64,000 bases of DNA from JAIBJN01 sp963775505 (lineage in GTDB: Bacteria; Actinomycetota; Thermoleophilia; Gaiellales; Gaiellaceae). Shown in pieces: positions 1 through 12,700 of this stretch. The notes below the pieces were generated by a model. It was given only the letters and a program-made list of their open reading frames with translations, ran no database searches and had not been told where the DNA came from. The position numbers were made by a program, and so were the translations under genes. Each line of letters begins with the position of its first letter. Position 1 is the first letter of the stretch. Location of the stretch: assembly GCA_963775505.1 (NCBI GenBank), contig CAVZIL010000008.1, positions 558,001 to 622,000 of the forward strand, read 5' to 3'.

Positions 1-1
1 C

Positions 2-148
2 ATCTACCTCTCGCAGGAGAGCCACCTGCCCCTGCGGATGCTCCTCGACCTGACCATGGAGATCCAGGGCGAGGAGGTCGACATGCACCTCGACTACGCG
101 ATCACGAACGTGAACGAGCCGGTCGAGGTCCCCGACCCCGGCGCGTAG
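2..148 (+). CDS. C-terminal end of a probable LppX/LolA-like lipoprotein (partial)
   Basis: The frame is open from the window edge and ends in TAG at 146-148, leaving 48 residues. The visible tail has alternating beta-strand character, with a L-P-L-R-M core, then a GEEVDMHLDYAITN strand, and it closes with NEPVEVPDPGA. This resembles the last strands of LppX/LprG/LolA-like lipoproteins, which typically end in a phrase like 'N-x-P-V-x-I-x-x-P'. The signal peptide and lipobox lie outside the window, so function and localisation are inferred. The stop lies 19 bases before the adenosyltransferase start, so the two could be co-transcribed. Too little remains for a firm family call. Confidence 0.4.
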   Translation: MYLSQESHLPLRMLLDLTMEIQGEEVDMHLDYAITNVNEPVEVPDPGA

Positions 149-167
149 CGCGCCTATACTCGCCCGC

Positions 168-767
168 GTGCCTCGACGCCGGGACGAGCCCGTTCGGCTC
201 ACGCGGATCTACACGCGGGCCGGAGACGCGGGTGAGACGAGCCTCGGCGACGGCAGCCGCGTCTCCAAGACCGATCCGCGCATCGAGGCCTACGGGACGG
301 TCGACGAGCTCAACTCGTTCCTGGGGCTCGTCCTCGCCGGTGAGGTGTCGGACGAGTTCCGTCCCTGGCTGGAGCAGATCCAGAACGACCTCTTCGACCT
401 CGGCGCCGACCTCAGCGTCCCGCTCGAGGACGAGCGCCGCGAGCGGCTCCGCGTGACGACCGCGCAGGTGGAGCGGCTCGAGGAGCTCTGCGACCTCGTC
501 AACGAGAGGCTCGAGCCGCTTCGCAGCTTCGTCCTTCCGAGCGGGACCGAGGCCGCGGCCCGTCTCCACGTCGCCCGCGCCGTCTGCCGAAGGGCGGAGC
601 GCCGAGCCGCCGCACTCGACCGGGCGCAGGGCGCGAATCCCGTGGCGCTCGCCTACCTGAACCGCCTCTCCGACCTCCTCTTCATTCTCGCCCGGGCCGC
701 GAACGCCGGCTCCCGGGAGACCCCTGTGGAGGCCTGGGAGCTCGCAGTAGCGACCGGATCGGAGTGA
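168..767 (+). CDS. PduO-type cob(I)alamin adenosyltransferase
   Basis: Transfers the adenosyl group of ATP to reduced cobalamin to make adenosylcobalamin. At 199 aa it has normal family length. The N-terminal ATP-binding segment is clear: TRAGDAGETSLGDGSRVSK at about residues 16-34, followed by DPRIEAYGTVDELNS, the classic PduO signature. The C-terminal helical signature (CRRAERR ... YLNRLSDLLFILAR) is also intact. The start chosen is GTG at 168; no strong Shine-Dalgarno sequence is visible. It lies 13 kb from the B12-dependent mutase large subunit and 59 kb from the small subunit, and would supply their cofactor. It is convergent with the giant surface-protein gene. Confidence 0.93.
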   Translation: MPRRRDEPVRLTRIYTRAGDAGETSLGDGSRVSKTDPRIEAYGTVDELNSFLGLVLAGEVSDEFRPWLEQIQNDLFDLGADLSVPLEDERRERLRVTTAQVERLEELCDLVNERLEPLRSFVLPSGTEAAARLHVARAVCRRAERRAAALDRAQGANPVALAYLNRLSDLLFILARAANAGSRETPVEAWELAVATGSE

Positions 768-772
768 CCGCT

Positions 773-790
773 GCTCTCCTCTAGGAGAGC
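773..790. terminator. Hairpin between convergent genes
   Basis: A 7-bp perfect inverted repeat (GCTCTCC, loop TCTA, GGAGAGC) sits 5 bases after the adenosyltransferase stop and covers the stop codon of the convergent giant gene. Position and symmetry suit a bidirectional terminator. There is no U-tract on either side, so the assignment rests on position only. Confidence 0.4.
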
Positions 791-3700
791 CTCAGGAAGC
801 GACGAATCGCCTCGGCGATCCGCTGATCCCAGAGCAGCAGCTGATCGCCCTGGGCCGCCGAGGCTGCCGCCGCCGGCCGTCGTGCCCTGAGGCCTGCGAT
901 CAGGGCGATCGAGAACGCCGCTGCCAGGAGGCCGAAGCCGAGCTCCCGGCGGACCTCGGAGAAGCTGTCGATGCTCCGGCTCGCGAAGGGGAAGACGCGG
1001 CCGCGCTTCGGCTGCACGGGCTCAGCGAGGCTCGTGGTGGTCGTGCTCGTCGTCGGGGGCGTGGGAGCGGTCTCCGCGGGAGCCGGGCTCGGAGGGCTGC
1101 TCGCCGGCGGAGGGCTCGTCGGGCTCGAGGGAGGAGGTGCCGGAGCGAACGAGCGGCCGGCGGCCTGGCCCCTCGAGACGCGGAGCCCCACCTTCGACCC
1201 GGCCGCCCTGAGGCCGCCCACGGCGCCCTTGACGACCCTGCCAGCGGGGACGGTCGCCGAGGTCATCCAGGTGATCTTGCCGGTCTTGAAGCCGCGCTTC
1301 TTGAGGGCCGCCTTCGCCGCCGCCAGCGAGAGCCTCGCGAGCTTGGGGACGACCTTGAGCGCGACGGTCTGCGGGCCGACGTTGCCTGCACCGTCCACCG
1401 CTGCGACCCGGAATGCGCGCCGGTCGGTGAGCTTGAACGCGCCCATTCCCACCAACCGCTTCGATCCGTCCACGGTCTTGACGAGCGCGTTGTTCGCGTA
1501 CACCCGGTACGCGGAGATCAGCCCGGAGTTGTCGGCGGCGGCCGTCCAGGAGAGCGAGAACTTGCTCTTCTTGACGATGCCCTTGAAGGCGCCCGGCTTC
1601 GTCGGCGCCTCGACGTCCTCGAGGAGCGTGAAGAGCGAGAGGTGGCGGGTGAGGATCCTGACGTTCGTCCCGTCGAAGGCGAACCCGTCGGCCCAGGCGG
1701 CCGGGAGCCCGCCGCCGGGGACCTCGGCGAGGGGGCGCCACGCGCCGCTCTCGAAGACCGCCGGGACGACGTGGGGCTCGGCGTTGTCGACCACGATCTC
1801 GAGCGGGAGCGAGAAGGAGGTCACCGCGGAGCCGTCGAGCGCCCAGTACGCGGTGACGTCGAGGTTCTCGCTCGCAGGCTGGAAGCCGCCGGAGGCGCCG
1901 GTGCCGGGCTGCGGGTCGATCCGCACGACGAGCCAGTCGCCGGCGGGCGCGCCCGCCCAGCCGCCGGCCGGAACCGTCACGGTCGTGGTGTCGCTCGCCG
2001 AGCGGAGCGACATGCTGGCTGCGGCGTGGGAGTTCTTCTCGACGTACGGGTAGTCCGCCGTCGCCCCCGTCCAGGTCGTGAAGTGGATGCGGATCGGCTG
2101 CCTGTTGCCCGCGAGGTCCTCGAGCTCGCCGGCGAGCAGATGCGGGCCGGGGGCGAAGGAGTGCGTGTACGTCACCGTGTCACCGGAGACGCTCGGGGCG
2201 GGTGCGGGCGAGCCGTCGATCTCGGCGCCCACGATGCCCGCCAGGTCCTCGCTGGCAACGACCTCGAGCGAGCCCGCCGATGCGATCGTCACGCCGTCGG
2301 CCGGGGTGGAGGCGGTGAGGCTCGGCCTGGTGTTGTCCACCCTCCGATCCGTCACCGGCGCCGAGGTCGTCGAGTTGCCGGCGTTGTCGGTCACGATGAC
2401 GCGGAGGTCGTAGAGACCGTCGGCGACGCCGGTCGTGTTCCAGGAGTTCGCGACGGCCGTCCAGGCGCCACCCCCGGCCGGCGAACGCTCGAAGGAGACT
2501 GTGTCGACGCCGGAGCCCGCGTCGCTCGCGTCCGCGCTCAGCGAGACGGTGGCGCGGAGATACGCGCCGGGGTCGTTCATGGTCGCGCCCGGCGCGGTGT
2601 TGTCGACGACGCGATCCTCGATCACCGCGGAGGGACTGGAGTTGCCGGCGTTGTCGGTGACGACGATGCGGAGGTCGTGGGCGCCGTCCGCGACCGTCGT
2701 CGTGTCCCAGCCGGTGGCGTACGGGTCGGTCGTGTCGAGGCCGACCGACGTCCACGATCCCGTGTCCGCGGGGGAGACCTGGAAGTCGACGCTCTGGACG
2801 CCTGCGCCGTCGTCGCTCGGCGACCCGCTCAGTGCGACCGTCCCGCGCAGGAACTGACCCGGGTCGGCCAGCCCGCCGCCGGGCGGGGTCGCGTCGATCG
2901 TCCACACGTGGGTCGCCGGCGTCGGGTCGACGTGGCCGGCTGCGTCGGCCGCGCGCACCTGGAAGGTGTGGCTTCCGTCGGCGAGGCCGGCGTAGCCTTG
3001 CGGGCTGGAGCAGGCGCTCCAGGCGTCGCCGTCGAGGCGGCACTCGAAGGTGGAGCCGCCCTCGTTCGCGGAGAACTCGAAGCTCGGCGCCTGACTTCCG
3101 CTCGGGTCGCCCGGAGCGAGGTCGATGGTCGTCTCCGGGGCGACGGTGTCGACCGTCCACGAGAAGGTCGCCGGAGTCGGGTCGACGTTGCCTGCCACGT
3201 CGGTCGCGCGGACGTGGAACGTATGGGCGCCGTCGGTCAGGCCGGCGTAGCCCTGGGGGCTGGAGCAGCCGCTCCAGCCGCCGGCGTCGAGGCGGCATTC
3301 GAAGGTGACGCCGCCCTCGCTCGCGCTGAAGTCGAAGCTCGCGCTCGAGCTCCCGCTCGGGTCGGAGGGGGCCGAGTCGATCGCCGTCGCCGGCACGGTG
3401 CGGTCGATCGTCACGTCGACCACGTCGGCGCCCGCGTTGGAGGCGACGTCGGTGGCGACTGCGCGGAGCGCGCGGTTGCCGTCCGGGTCGAGCGGCCAGG
3501 AGGCCTCGTACGGCGCGGTCGCGTCCGTGCCGAGCGAGACCCAGGATCCCGTCGCGCAGGCTGTCGAGGCGTCGGAGCAGCGGAAGAACTCGACGTCGGC
3601 GACGTCGCCGTCGGGGCTCGTCGCCCGCACCGTGTACGGGTCGGCGTCCGAGGCGTTCACGAAGCCGCTCGGCTGGGTGATCGTCACGGGCGGCGCTCCG

Positions 3701-6700
3701 GTGTCGACCATCCACGTGTAGGCCTCGGGCGCGGTCTCCTGGTTCCCGGCCGGGTCGGTCGCCCGGACCTCGAAGGTGTGGCTGCCGTCGGCGAGCGGGC
3801 CGACCGTCTCGGGGCTCGAGCACGCGGTCCAGGAGCCGGCGTCGAGGCGGCACTCGAAGGTGGAGCCGCCCTCGCTCGCCGAGAACTCGAAGCTCGGGGT
3901 CGTGTCGTTCGTCGGGTCGGCGGGAACGACCGAGAAGGACGAGTCGGGAGCGACCGTGTCGACCGTCCAGGTATGGGAGGCGGGCGAGGGGTCGACGTTC
4001 CCGGCCCCGTCGACGGCGCGCACGTCGAACGCATGGCTTCCGTCGGCGAGGAGGCCGATCGTCTCGGGGCTCGAGCAGGCCGCCCAGGCGCCTCCGTCGA
4101 GCCTGCACTCGAACGCCGAGCCTGCCTCGCCCGCGGAGAACTCGAACGTCGGGGCGTCGTCGTTGGACGGGTCCGGCGGCACCTCGTCGAAGGCCGTGTC
4201 CGGCGAGACGGTGTCCACCGTCCAGGTGTGGGAGGCGGGGGTCGGGTCGGTCAGGCCGGCCGCGTCGGTCGCCCGCACCTCGAAGGCGTGGCCCCCGTCG
4301 ACGAGCGGGCCGACCGTCTCCGGGCTCGAGCAGGCGCTCCAGGCGCCGCCGTCGAGGCGGCACTCGAAGGTGGAGCCGGCCTCGGTCGCCGAGAACTCGA
4401 AGGCGGGCGAGGGGGCCGAGCTCGGGTCGCCCGGCGCGACGCCGATCGTGGTCTGCGGCGCGGTGAGGTCGACCTTGACGACGTTGGCAGAGCTGTAGGT
4501 CGCCTCGTTGCCGACGCGGTCGGAGACCCGGTAGCGGTACTGCGCGCATGTCGAGTCGGGGACCGTGTCGGGGCTCGAGACAGCGCTCCAGCTGCCGACG
4601 AACGGATCGCAGGCGCCGCCGGCGAGCGTGGAGGTCTGACGCTCGAGGACGGCCGAGCCCAGAGCGATGCCGGAGAGCGCGTCCGTCCCGGCGTCCAACG
4701 CGATCGCGACCGTCCCGTCGGCGTCGTAGCCATCCGGGTAGTCGACGGAGCCGCCGGCCGGGGCCGCCGTGTCCGGCGTGACCGTGAACGTATCGCCCGC
4801 GGTGTTGCCGGCGGCGTCGTGCGCCGTGACCGTCTGGGCGCCGGAGAGGTCGTCGAGGTCGTAGGTCGCCGAGTACGGGCTCGTGTCGTCGTCGATCCCG
4901 CCCGGGAAGGAGACCCTGTCGATGCCCGACCCTGCGTCGGAGGTCGTCGCCGAGACGTCGTAGCCGCCGTTCTCGTCCGTGTTGACGAAGACCTCGCTCC
5001 CGCTCACGTGCGCGTACGGGGTCGACTCGTCCAGCGTGATCACCGGCTGGCTCGGGTTCGTCTGGTCGATCCGGATCGTGGCGAAGGCAGTGCGGACCGG
5101 CTCGACGTTGCCGACGTTGTCGACCGAGAAATAGCGGATCACGTACACGCCGTCGGCGGTCAGGTCGACGGAGGTGCCCTCGTCCGAGCTCGTCGTCGGG
5201 ACGCTGCCGTCGGACGTGTAGTACGTCGCAGCGACGCCCGAGCGCGCGTCCGTCGGCGTCAGCGTGACCGTGACCGGTGCGGTCTGCCAGGCCGAGCCGA
5301 TCGAGGCGGTGTCGTCGGTCGTGGACGGCGCCGAGATGTCCTCGGTGACGTCGAAGTCGGAGCTGGACGTGTTGCCGGCGCCGTCGTGCGCGGTGACCGT
5401 CTCGCTACCGAGCAGGTCGTCGAAGTCGTAGGTGGCCGCGTACGGCGCGCTCGTGTCCTCGACGCCGCCCGGGAAGACGACCTTCGCGATTCCCGAGACG
5501 GAGTCCGAGGTGGACGCGTCGACGTCGTAGCTGCCCGTCTCGTTCGTGTTCACGAAGATCTCGGTGCCGACGACGTGGGCGAACGGGCTCGACTCGTCCA
5601 GCGTGAGCAGCGGGGCTTCCGGATCGACGAGGTCGACCTTGACGACGCTGGCCGAGCTGTAGGTCGCCTCGTTGCCGACGCGGTCGGAGACGCGGTAGCG
5701 GTACTGCGCGCAGAGGCCCGCGCCGACCGTGTCGGGGCTCGTCACGGTGCTCCAGCCGCCGGCGAAGGGGTCGCAGACGCCGTCGGAGAGGGCGGCCGTG
5801 CGCCGCTCGAGGAGGGCCGAGGCGGGTGCGACGCCGGAGAGCGCGTCCGCGCCGGCGTCGACGCTCACGGTGACGTCGCCGTCGGCGTCGTACCCGTCGA
5901 GGTAGTCGACCGAGCCGCCCGTCGGCTCGGCGGTGTCCGGCGTGACCGTGTACGGGGTCGACGCGGTCAGGCCGGCGCCGTTGAACGCCGTGACCGTCTG
6001 CGGGCCGCTGAGGTCGCCGAAGGCATAGGTGGCCGAGTACGGGCTGGACGGGTCGTCGGTCGGGCCCGGGAAACGGATCTTGTCGATCCCCGAGTGGGGG
6101 TCGGAGCTCGTGGCTTCGACGTCGTACGAGCCCGACTCGTCCGTGTTGACGAAGATCTCGCCTCCGCTCACGTAGGCGAACGGGCTCGACTCGGAGAGCG
6201 TCACGACGGGAGCCGAGGGCGTCGTGTTGTCGACGGTGACCGTGCGGAGGGGGGAGGTGGAGGTGTTGCCGGCGTCGTCGGTGGTGAGGGCGCGGAGGTC
6301 GTAGTCGCCGTCGGCGAGGGGGGTGGTGTCCCAGTTGATGGAGTAGGGGGCGTTGCTGTCGGTGTCGATGGTCGTCCAGGGGCTGCCGCCTGCGGGTCGG
6401 CGTTGGAACTCGGCGGACTCGACGCCGGAGCCTGTGTCGGCGGAGTCGGAGGAGACGGTGATCGTCCCGGCGAGGAAGGCTCCGTCGGCCGGCGCCGTCA
6501 GCGAGCCGGTCGGGCTCGTGCGGTCGATCGTCACGTCGACGACGTCGCCACCCGTGTTTCCCGCCGTGTCGGTGGCGACCACGCGCAGCGCCCGGTTGCT
6601 GTCGGGGTCGATCGCCCAGGAAGCGGAGTAGGGGGCGCTCGCGTCAACCCCGAGGGAGATCCAGGAGCCGCTCGAGCAGCCCGCGCTCTGATTCGAGCAG

Positions 6701-9700
6701 CTGAACAGCTCGACGTTCTGGACGTCGCCGTCCGGGGTCATGGCGGTGACCGTGAAGGGGTCGGGCGCGGCCGCGTTGACGAAGCCCGTCGGCGCGGTCA
6801 GGGTCACGCTCGGCGCCGTGTTGTCGACGGTGACCGTGCGGAGGGGGGAGGTGGAGGTGTTGCCGGCGTCGTCGGTGGTGAGGGCGCGGAGGTCGTAGTC
6901 GCCGTCGGCGAGGGGGGTGGTGTCCCAGTTGATGGAGTAGGGGGCGTTGCTGTCGGTGTCGATGGTCGTCCAGGGGCTGCCGCCTGCGGGTCGGCGTTGG
7001 AACTCGGCGGACTCGACGCCGGAGCCTGTGTCGGCGGAGTCGGAGGAGACGGTGATCGTCCCGGCGAGGAAGGCTCCGTCGGCCGGCGCCGTCAGCGAGC
7101 CGCTCGGATCCGTGTTGTCGACGAGGACGTCCTCGCTGGCCGAGTCGAGCGTGTTCCCGGCACGGTCGGTCACCCGCACGAGCACGCGCACGTCACCGTC
7201 CGCAGGCTGGGCCGTCCAGGCGACGCTGTAGTCCGGGCCGGTGGTCGAGGAGCCGATCGGCGTCGACGGCGTGCACGGGGGGCCCGCGCAGTAGAGATAC
7301 GTGAGCGAATCGATGCCCGAGGTCGCGTCCGCGCCGGAGCCGGTGAGCGCGTGCCCGTTCCTGATCGCAGCCGGGAGCGCGTCGAGCGTTGCCGAGCTCG
7401 GCGCCGTGTTGTCGACGGTGACCGTGCGGAGGGGGGAGGTGGAGGTGTTGCCGGCGTCGTCGGTGGTGAGGGCGCGGAGGTCGTAGTCGCCGTCGGCGAG
7501 GGGGGTGGTGTCCCAGTTGATGGAGTAGGGGGCGTTGCTGTCGGTGTCGATGGTCGTCCAGGGGCTGCCGCCTGCGGGTCGGCGTTGGAACTCGGCGGAC
7601 TCGACGCCGGAGCCTGTGTCGGCGGAGTCGGAGGAGACGGTGATCGTCCCGGCGAGGAAGGCTCCGTCGGCCGGCGCCGTCAGCGAGCCGCTCGGATCCG
7701 TGTCGTCGAAGCTGAAGGTCCGGCTCGCAGGCGCCTCGCCGTTGCCGACGGTGTCGGTTGCGAACACCCGAATCGTGTAGTCGTCGTCTGCAGGGAAGTT
7801 CGAGGCCGGGAAGGTCCGAGTCCAGTCTCCGGCGGCCAAAGACGTGTTGAGCAGGACCTCCGCCCCCGACGAGAACGCTGCCCCGTTCCAGTAGAGGCCG
7901 GTGGAGACCCGGCGAACCGAGACCTGCACCTGGTCGACCCCGGAGCCCGAGCCGTCCGAGTACGACCCGCAGGCGCCCGCGATGGCGCACCCGTCGTTCC
8001 AGCCCGCCGTGTTGTACTCGCCCCCCGCCGCCGGGAAGTCGATCGTCGAGGAGGGCGCGGTCGTGTCGACCAGCCAGGTGAAGGAGGCCGGGGAGCCGTC
8101 GGTGTTGCCGGCGACGTCGGTTGCCCGGACGTCGAAGGTGTGGCTTCCGTCGGCGAGGCCCGTGTAGCTCCCGGGCGAGGTGCACGCGCCCCAGGCGCCG
8201 GCGTCGAGGCGGCATTCGAAGGTCGAGCCGACCTCGTCGGAGGAGAAGTCGAAGTCGGCGCTCGTCGAGGCGGTCGGGTCGGCCGGGCTCGAGTCGATGA
8301 CGGTCTGGGGGGCCGTCGTGTCGTAAGTGAACGTGCGTGCCGAGGCGCTCTCGACGTTGCCCGCGTCGTCGCGGGCACGCAGTCTGACCGTGTAGTCACC
8401 GTCGGCGGGGAAGTCCGTCGAGTCGAAGGCGTACGACCAGTTGCCTGCGGCGAGGGTGGCGTCGTTCCAGACCTCGGAGCCGCTGGTGAAGGCGGAGCCG
8501 TCCCAGTAGTCGCCGCTGCCCTGGCGGATCGAGACCTCCACGTCGACGACGCCGACGCCGGTGTCCGAGTACGTCCCGCAGAGGCCGGCGGGCGCGCAGC
8601 CGGCGTCCCAGGCGGCGGCCGTGTAGACGCCCGAGGCCGCCGGGAACCCTGCGGAGCTCGAGGGCGCCACGGTGTCGATCGTCCAGCCGAAGCTCGCCGG
8701 ATTGCCGTCCGTGTTGCCCGCGGGGTCGGTCGCCCGCACCTCGAACGAGTGGCCGCCGTCGGAGAGGCCGCCATAGGCCTTCGGGCTGGTGCACGCGCTC
8801 CAGGCGCCGCCGTCGAGCGCGCACTCGAACGTCGAGCCGGCCTCGTCCGAGGAAAAGTCGAAGCTCGCGGAGGTCGAGTTGGTCGGGTCGGCCATGCTCG
8901 AGTCGATGGAGGTCTCGGGCTCGGTCGAGTCGAAGGTGAACGTCCTGCTCGAGGCGGTCTCCGTGTTCCCGGCGTCGTCTCGCGCGCGCACGCGGATGGT
9001 GTACGAGCCGTCGGCGGGGAAGTCCGGCGAGTCGAAGGCGTACGACCAGTCGCCGGCGGCGAGGGTGGCGTCGTTCCAGGTCTCGGTGCCGCTGGTGAAG
9101 GCGGAGCCGTCCCAGTAGTCGCCGGTGCCTTGCCGGATGGAGACCTCGACCTCGGCGACGCCCGAGCCGGCGCCGTCCGCAGAGGTTCCGCAGAGGACGC
9201 TCGTGGGGCAGCCGGAGTCCCACCCCGACGGGTTGTACAGGCCGGAGTCGTCCGGGAAGTCGATCGTCGAGGAGGGTGCGGTCGTGTCGACCAGCCAGGT
9301 GTAGGAGGCCGGGGAGCCGTCGGTGTTGCCGGCGACGTCGGTTGCCCGGACGTCGAAGGTGTGGCTTCCGTCGGCGAGGCCCGTGTAGCTCTCGGGCGAG
9401 GTGCAGGCGCCCCAGGCGCCGCCGTCGAGGCGGCAGTCGAAGGTCGAGCCGACCTCGTCGGAGGAGAAGTCGAAGTCGGCGCTCGTCGAGCTGGTCGGAT
9501 CCGAGGGCGAGGAGTCGATCGTCGTCTGCGGGGCGGCGCGGTCGATCGTGAAGGAGCGGCTCGCCGGCGTCTCGACGTTGCCCGCGACGTCCGTCGCGCG
9601 GACGCGAACGGTGTACATGCCGTCGGCAGGGAAGCCCGCCGCGGCGAAGTCCTGCGACCAGTCGCCGCCTGCCAGCGTGGCGGTGTTCCAGACCTCGGTT

Positions 9701-12700
9701 CCGCTGGTGAAGGCGGAGCCGTCCCAGTAGTCGCCGCTGCCTTGGCGGATCGAGACCTCGACGCTCTGGACACCGGATCCGCCGTCCGAATGAGTGCCAC
9801 AGAAGCCGCTCGTCGCGCAGCCGGCGTTCCAGCCGGCCGTGTTGTAGGTGCCGGAGTGCGCAGGGAACGAGACCGTAGAGCTCGGGGCTGCGTTGTCGAT
9901 CCGGAACACGCGCGTGGGGCCGGGCTCCGAGTTTCCCGCATCGTCGATCGCACGGATGTGGACGGTGTACTGCCCGTCGGCCGGGAAGGTCGCGGCGGCG
10001 AAGTCCAACGACCAGTCGCCGCCGGCGAGAGTCGCCGTCTCGAAGGTCTCCCCCGTCGACGAGAACGAGCTCCCGTCCCAGTAGAGGCCGGTCGCCGGGC
10101 GCTGAATCGAGACTTCGACGGACGCCACGCCGGAGAGTGAGTCCGACTGCGTGCCGCAGAAGCCGCTCGCCGGGCAGCCGCCGTTCCAGGTCGCGTTCGT
10201 ATAGTCGCCGCCGGCGCCCGGGTGGATGAACAGGGCGCTCGGGCTCGACGTGTCGTAGGCGAACGTCCGACTGGACGGAGCCTCCGCGTTGGCGACGGCG
10301 TCGGTCGCGCGCACGCGGATGGTGTACGAGCCGTCGGCGGGGAAGTCCGTCGAGTCGAAGGCGTACGACCAGTCGCCGGCGGCGAGGGTGGCGTCGTTCC
10401 AGGTCTCGGTGCCGCTGGTGAAGGCGGAGCCGTCCCAGTAGTCGCCGGTGCCTTGCCGGATGGAGACCTCGACCTCGGCGACGCCCGAGCCGGCGCCGTC
10501 CGCGGAGGTTCCGCAGAGGCCGCTCGTGGGGCAGCCGGAGTCCCAGCCAGTCGCGTTGTACTCGCCGCTCGCTGCCGGGAAGGCAATCGTCGAGCTCGGC
10601 GCCGCCGTGTCCACGAGCCAGGTGAAGGAGGCGGCTGAGGCGTCCTGGTTTCCGGCCACGTCGGTGGCCCGAACCTCGAAGGTGTGGCTCCCGTCCGCCA
10701 GGCTCGTGTAGTTCCTCGGGCTCGTGCACGCGCTCCAGCCGCCGCCGTCGATCCGGCACTCGAACGAGGAGCCGCCCTCGTCGGAGGAGAAGTCGAAGTC
10801 GGCGCTCGTCGAGGCGGCGGGGTCGGCCGGATTCGAGTCGATCGTCGTCTCGGGCGGGTCGCGGTCGATCGTGAAGCTTCGGCTCGCCGGCGCCTCGACG
10901 TTGCCCGCGACGTCGGTCGCGCGGACGCGGATCGTGTAGCCGCCGTCGGTGGGGAAGCTGCCGGCGGCGAAGCCGTAGGACCAGGTGCCGCCGCCGCTGG
11001 TGGCCGTGTTCCACACTTCGCTCCCGCTGGAGAAGGAGCCGCCGCTCCAGTAGTTGCTGCTGCCCTGGCGGATCGAGATCTCCACCTGCGCGACGCCCGA
11101 GCCTCCGTCCGAGTACGTCCCGCAGAAGCCTGCCGTCGCGCAGCCCGCATTCCAGCTTGCCGTGTTGTACGTGCCGGCGGCAGCCGGAAACGTGGTGGTG
11201 GACGCCGGCGCCGTGTTGTCGACGCGCCTGTCCTCGACGACGGCGGAGTTGGTGACGTTGGCTGCGGCGTCCGTGACGACGACGCGCAGGTCGTAGAGAC
11301 CGTCGACCACGGCCGTGGTATCGAAGGAGGCCGTGTACGGCGAGGCCGTGTCGGCGGTGCCGATGTTCGTCCAGGTGCCCAGGTTCGCCGGCGAGCGCTG
11401 GAACTGGACGCTGATCGTGGAATCCGCATCGCTCGCGTTGCCAGTGAGGCCGACCGTGCCGACGAGCGGCGTGCCTGGATCGTTGAGGCTCCCTGTCGGG
11501 GCGGTGTTGTCGACGTTGAAGGAGGCCTGGGTGCCGCCGTTCCTGGTCGAGGTGACGGTCGACGTCTTGTTGCCGGTCGCTCCCGCGGTGACCTGGACCA
11601 TCGAGTCGGTGGCGACGGCCATGCCCCCGGATGCAGCCGCCTCGTAGAGCTCCGTCATGCCGGCCGCCTGGGAGAAGGCCGAGTTGGCGCGTACCGAGAA
11701 GAAGGCCAGGACGAGCGCGTTGTTCGTCGTCGTCGTGATCGAGGTCGCGGTCACGGTGCCGGAGTTCGCGAAGCTCGGAGTGGTATCGACGACGTTGAGC
11801 GGCCCCGGAGCCGTCGTGGTCTTGACGCCGTAGAAGGCACTGATGCCTCCGGCTGCGGCGCCGCTCGTCCCGAAGCTCCAGGTGTAGTTGGCCGGCTCGG
11901 AGGCGGTCGCGACCTTGTACCAGACCGACTGGCGAAGCCAGTTGCCCCCCGTCGTGTACGCGGCGTTCACGGCCTGCGTCCAGCCCGCGGGCGCCGTGAT
12001 CGTGCCCGTGTTCCGAATCGTGACGTGGGCGACGAGGAGATCCTTCTCCACTGCGCCGGCCGGCTTCGCGATCGTGAGGCTGGTAGACCCGCCGCCGTTG
12101 TTCGCGGTAGCCGAGGTCCGGTGCGTGACCGCCGGGTCGATGACGTACGGCAGCGGCAGGTCGCGGTCGTCGAGCGCGAGCGTGAGGAACCAGGCGCCGT
12201 CGCCCCGCTCGAGATGCCAGCGGAGGCCGGCCGGCGTGACGTCCTTGCCCTCGGCGTCGAGAATCCGCACCGGATCGATGCTGATGTTGGTGACGAGATG
12301 CCGGTCCGGGTCGAGGAAGGTCACGGCGCCGGCGCGGTCGAGGCGCGGCTGGAGCCGGGACGCGATGCGCCAGCGCCAGGTTCGCTCGCCCTGCCGCTTC
12401 GCAACCGTGAGGAACGACTCCGTCTTCGCCCGGCCGATGAGGATCGTCTCGGTGCCGAAGTCGGTCTCGCGGGTGACCCCGTGAACGTGGCGCCGCCACA
12501 TTGCTCCGCCGACGTCCTCCGAGGCCAGCGAGACGGACATCCCTCGGTGGGAGACGCTGTAGCCGCGGTCGTGGATCCGCACGTCGACACCGGTCGCCGG
12601 CGTGCGCTCCATCGGCGCCTCGGCCCTCTCCGGTCCCAGCGCGTCCGCGAGGAACTCGGGCACGCCCCCGTCGACGCGGCCCACGCCGGCGACCAGGACG

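Noticed and set aside
1642..10140. Very long open frame (2832 codons) on the plus strand opposite the giant Ig gene
   Set aside because: Its translation is Arg/Gly/Val-rich with no domains and follows from the high G+C third-position bias of the real minus-strand gene.
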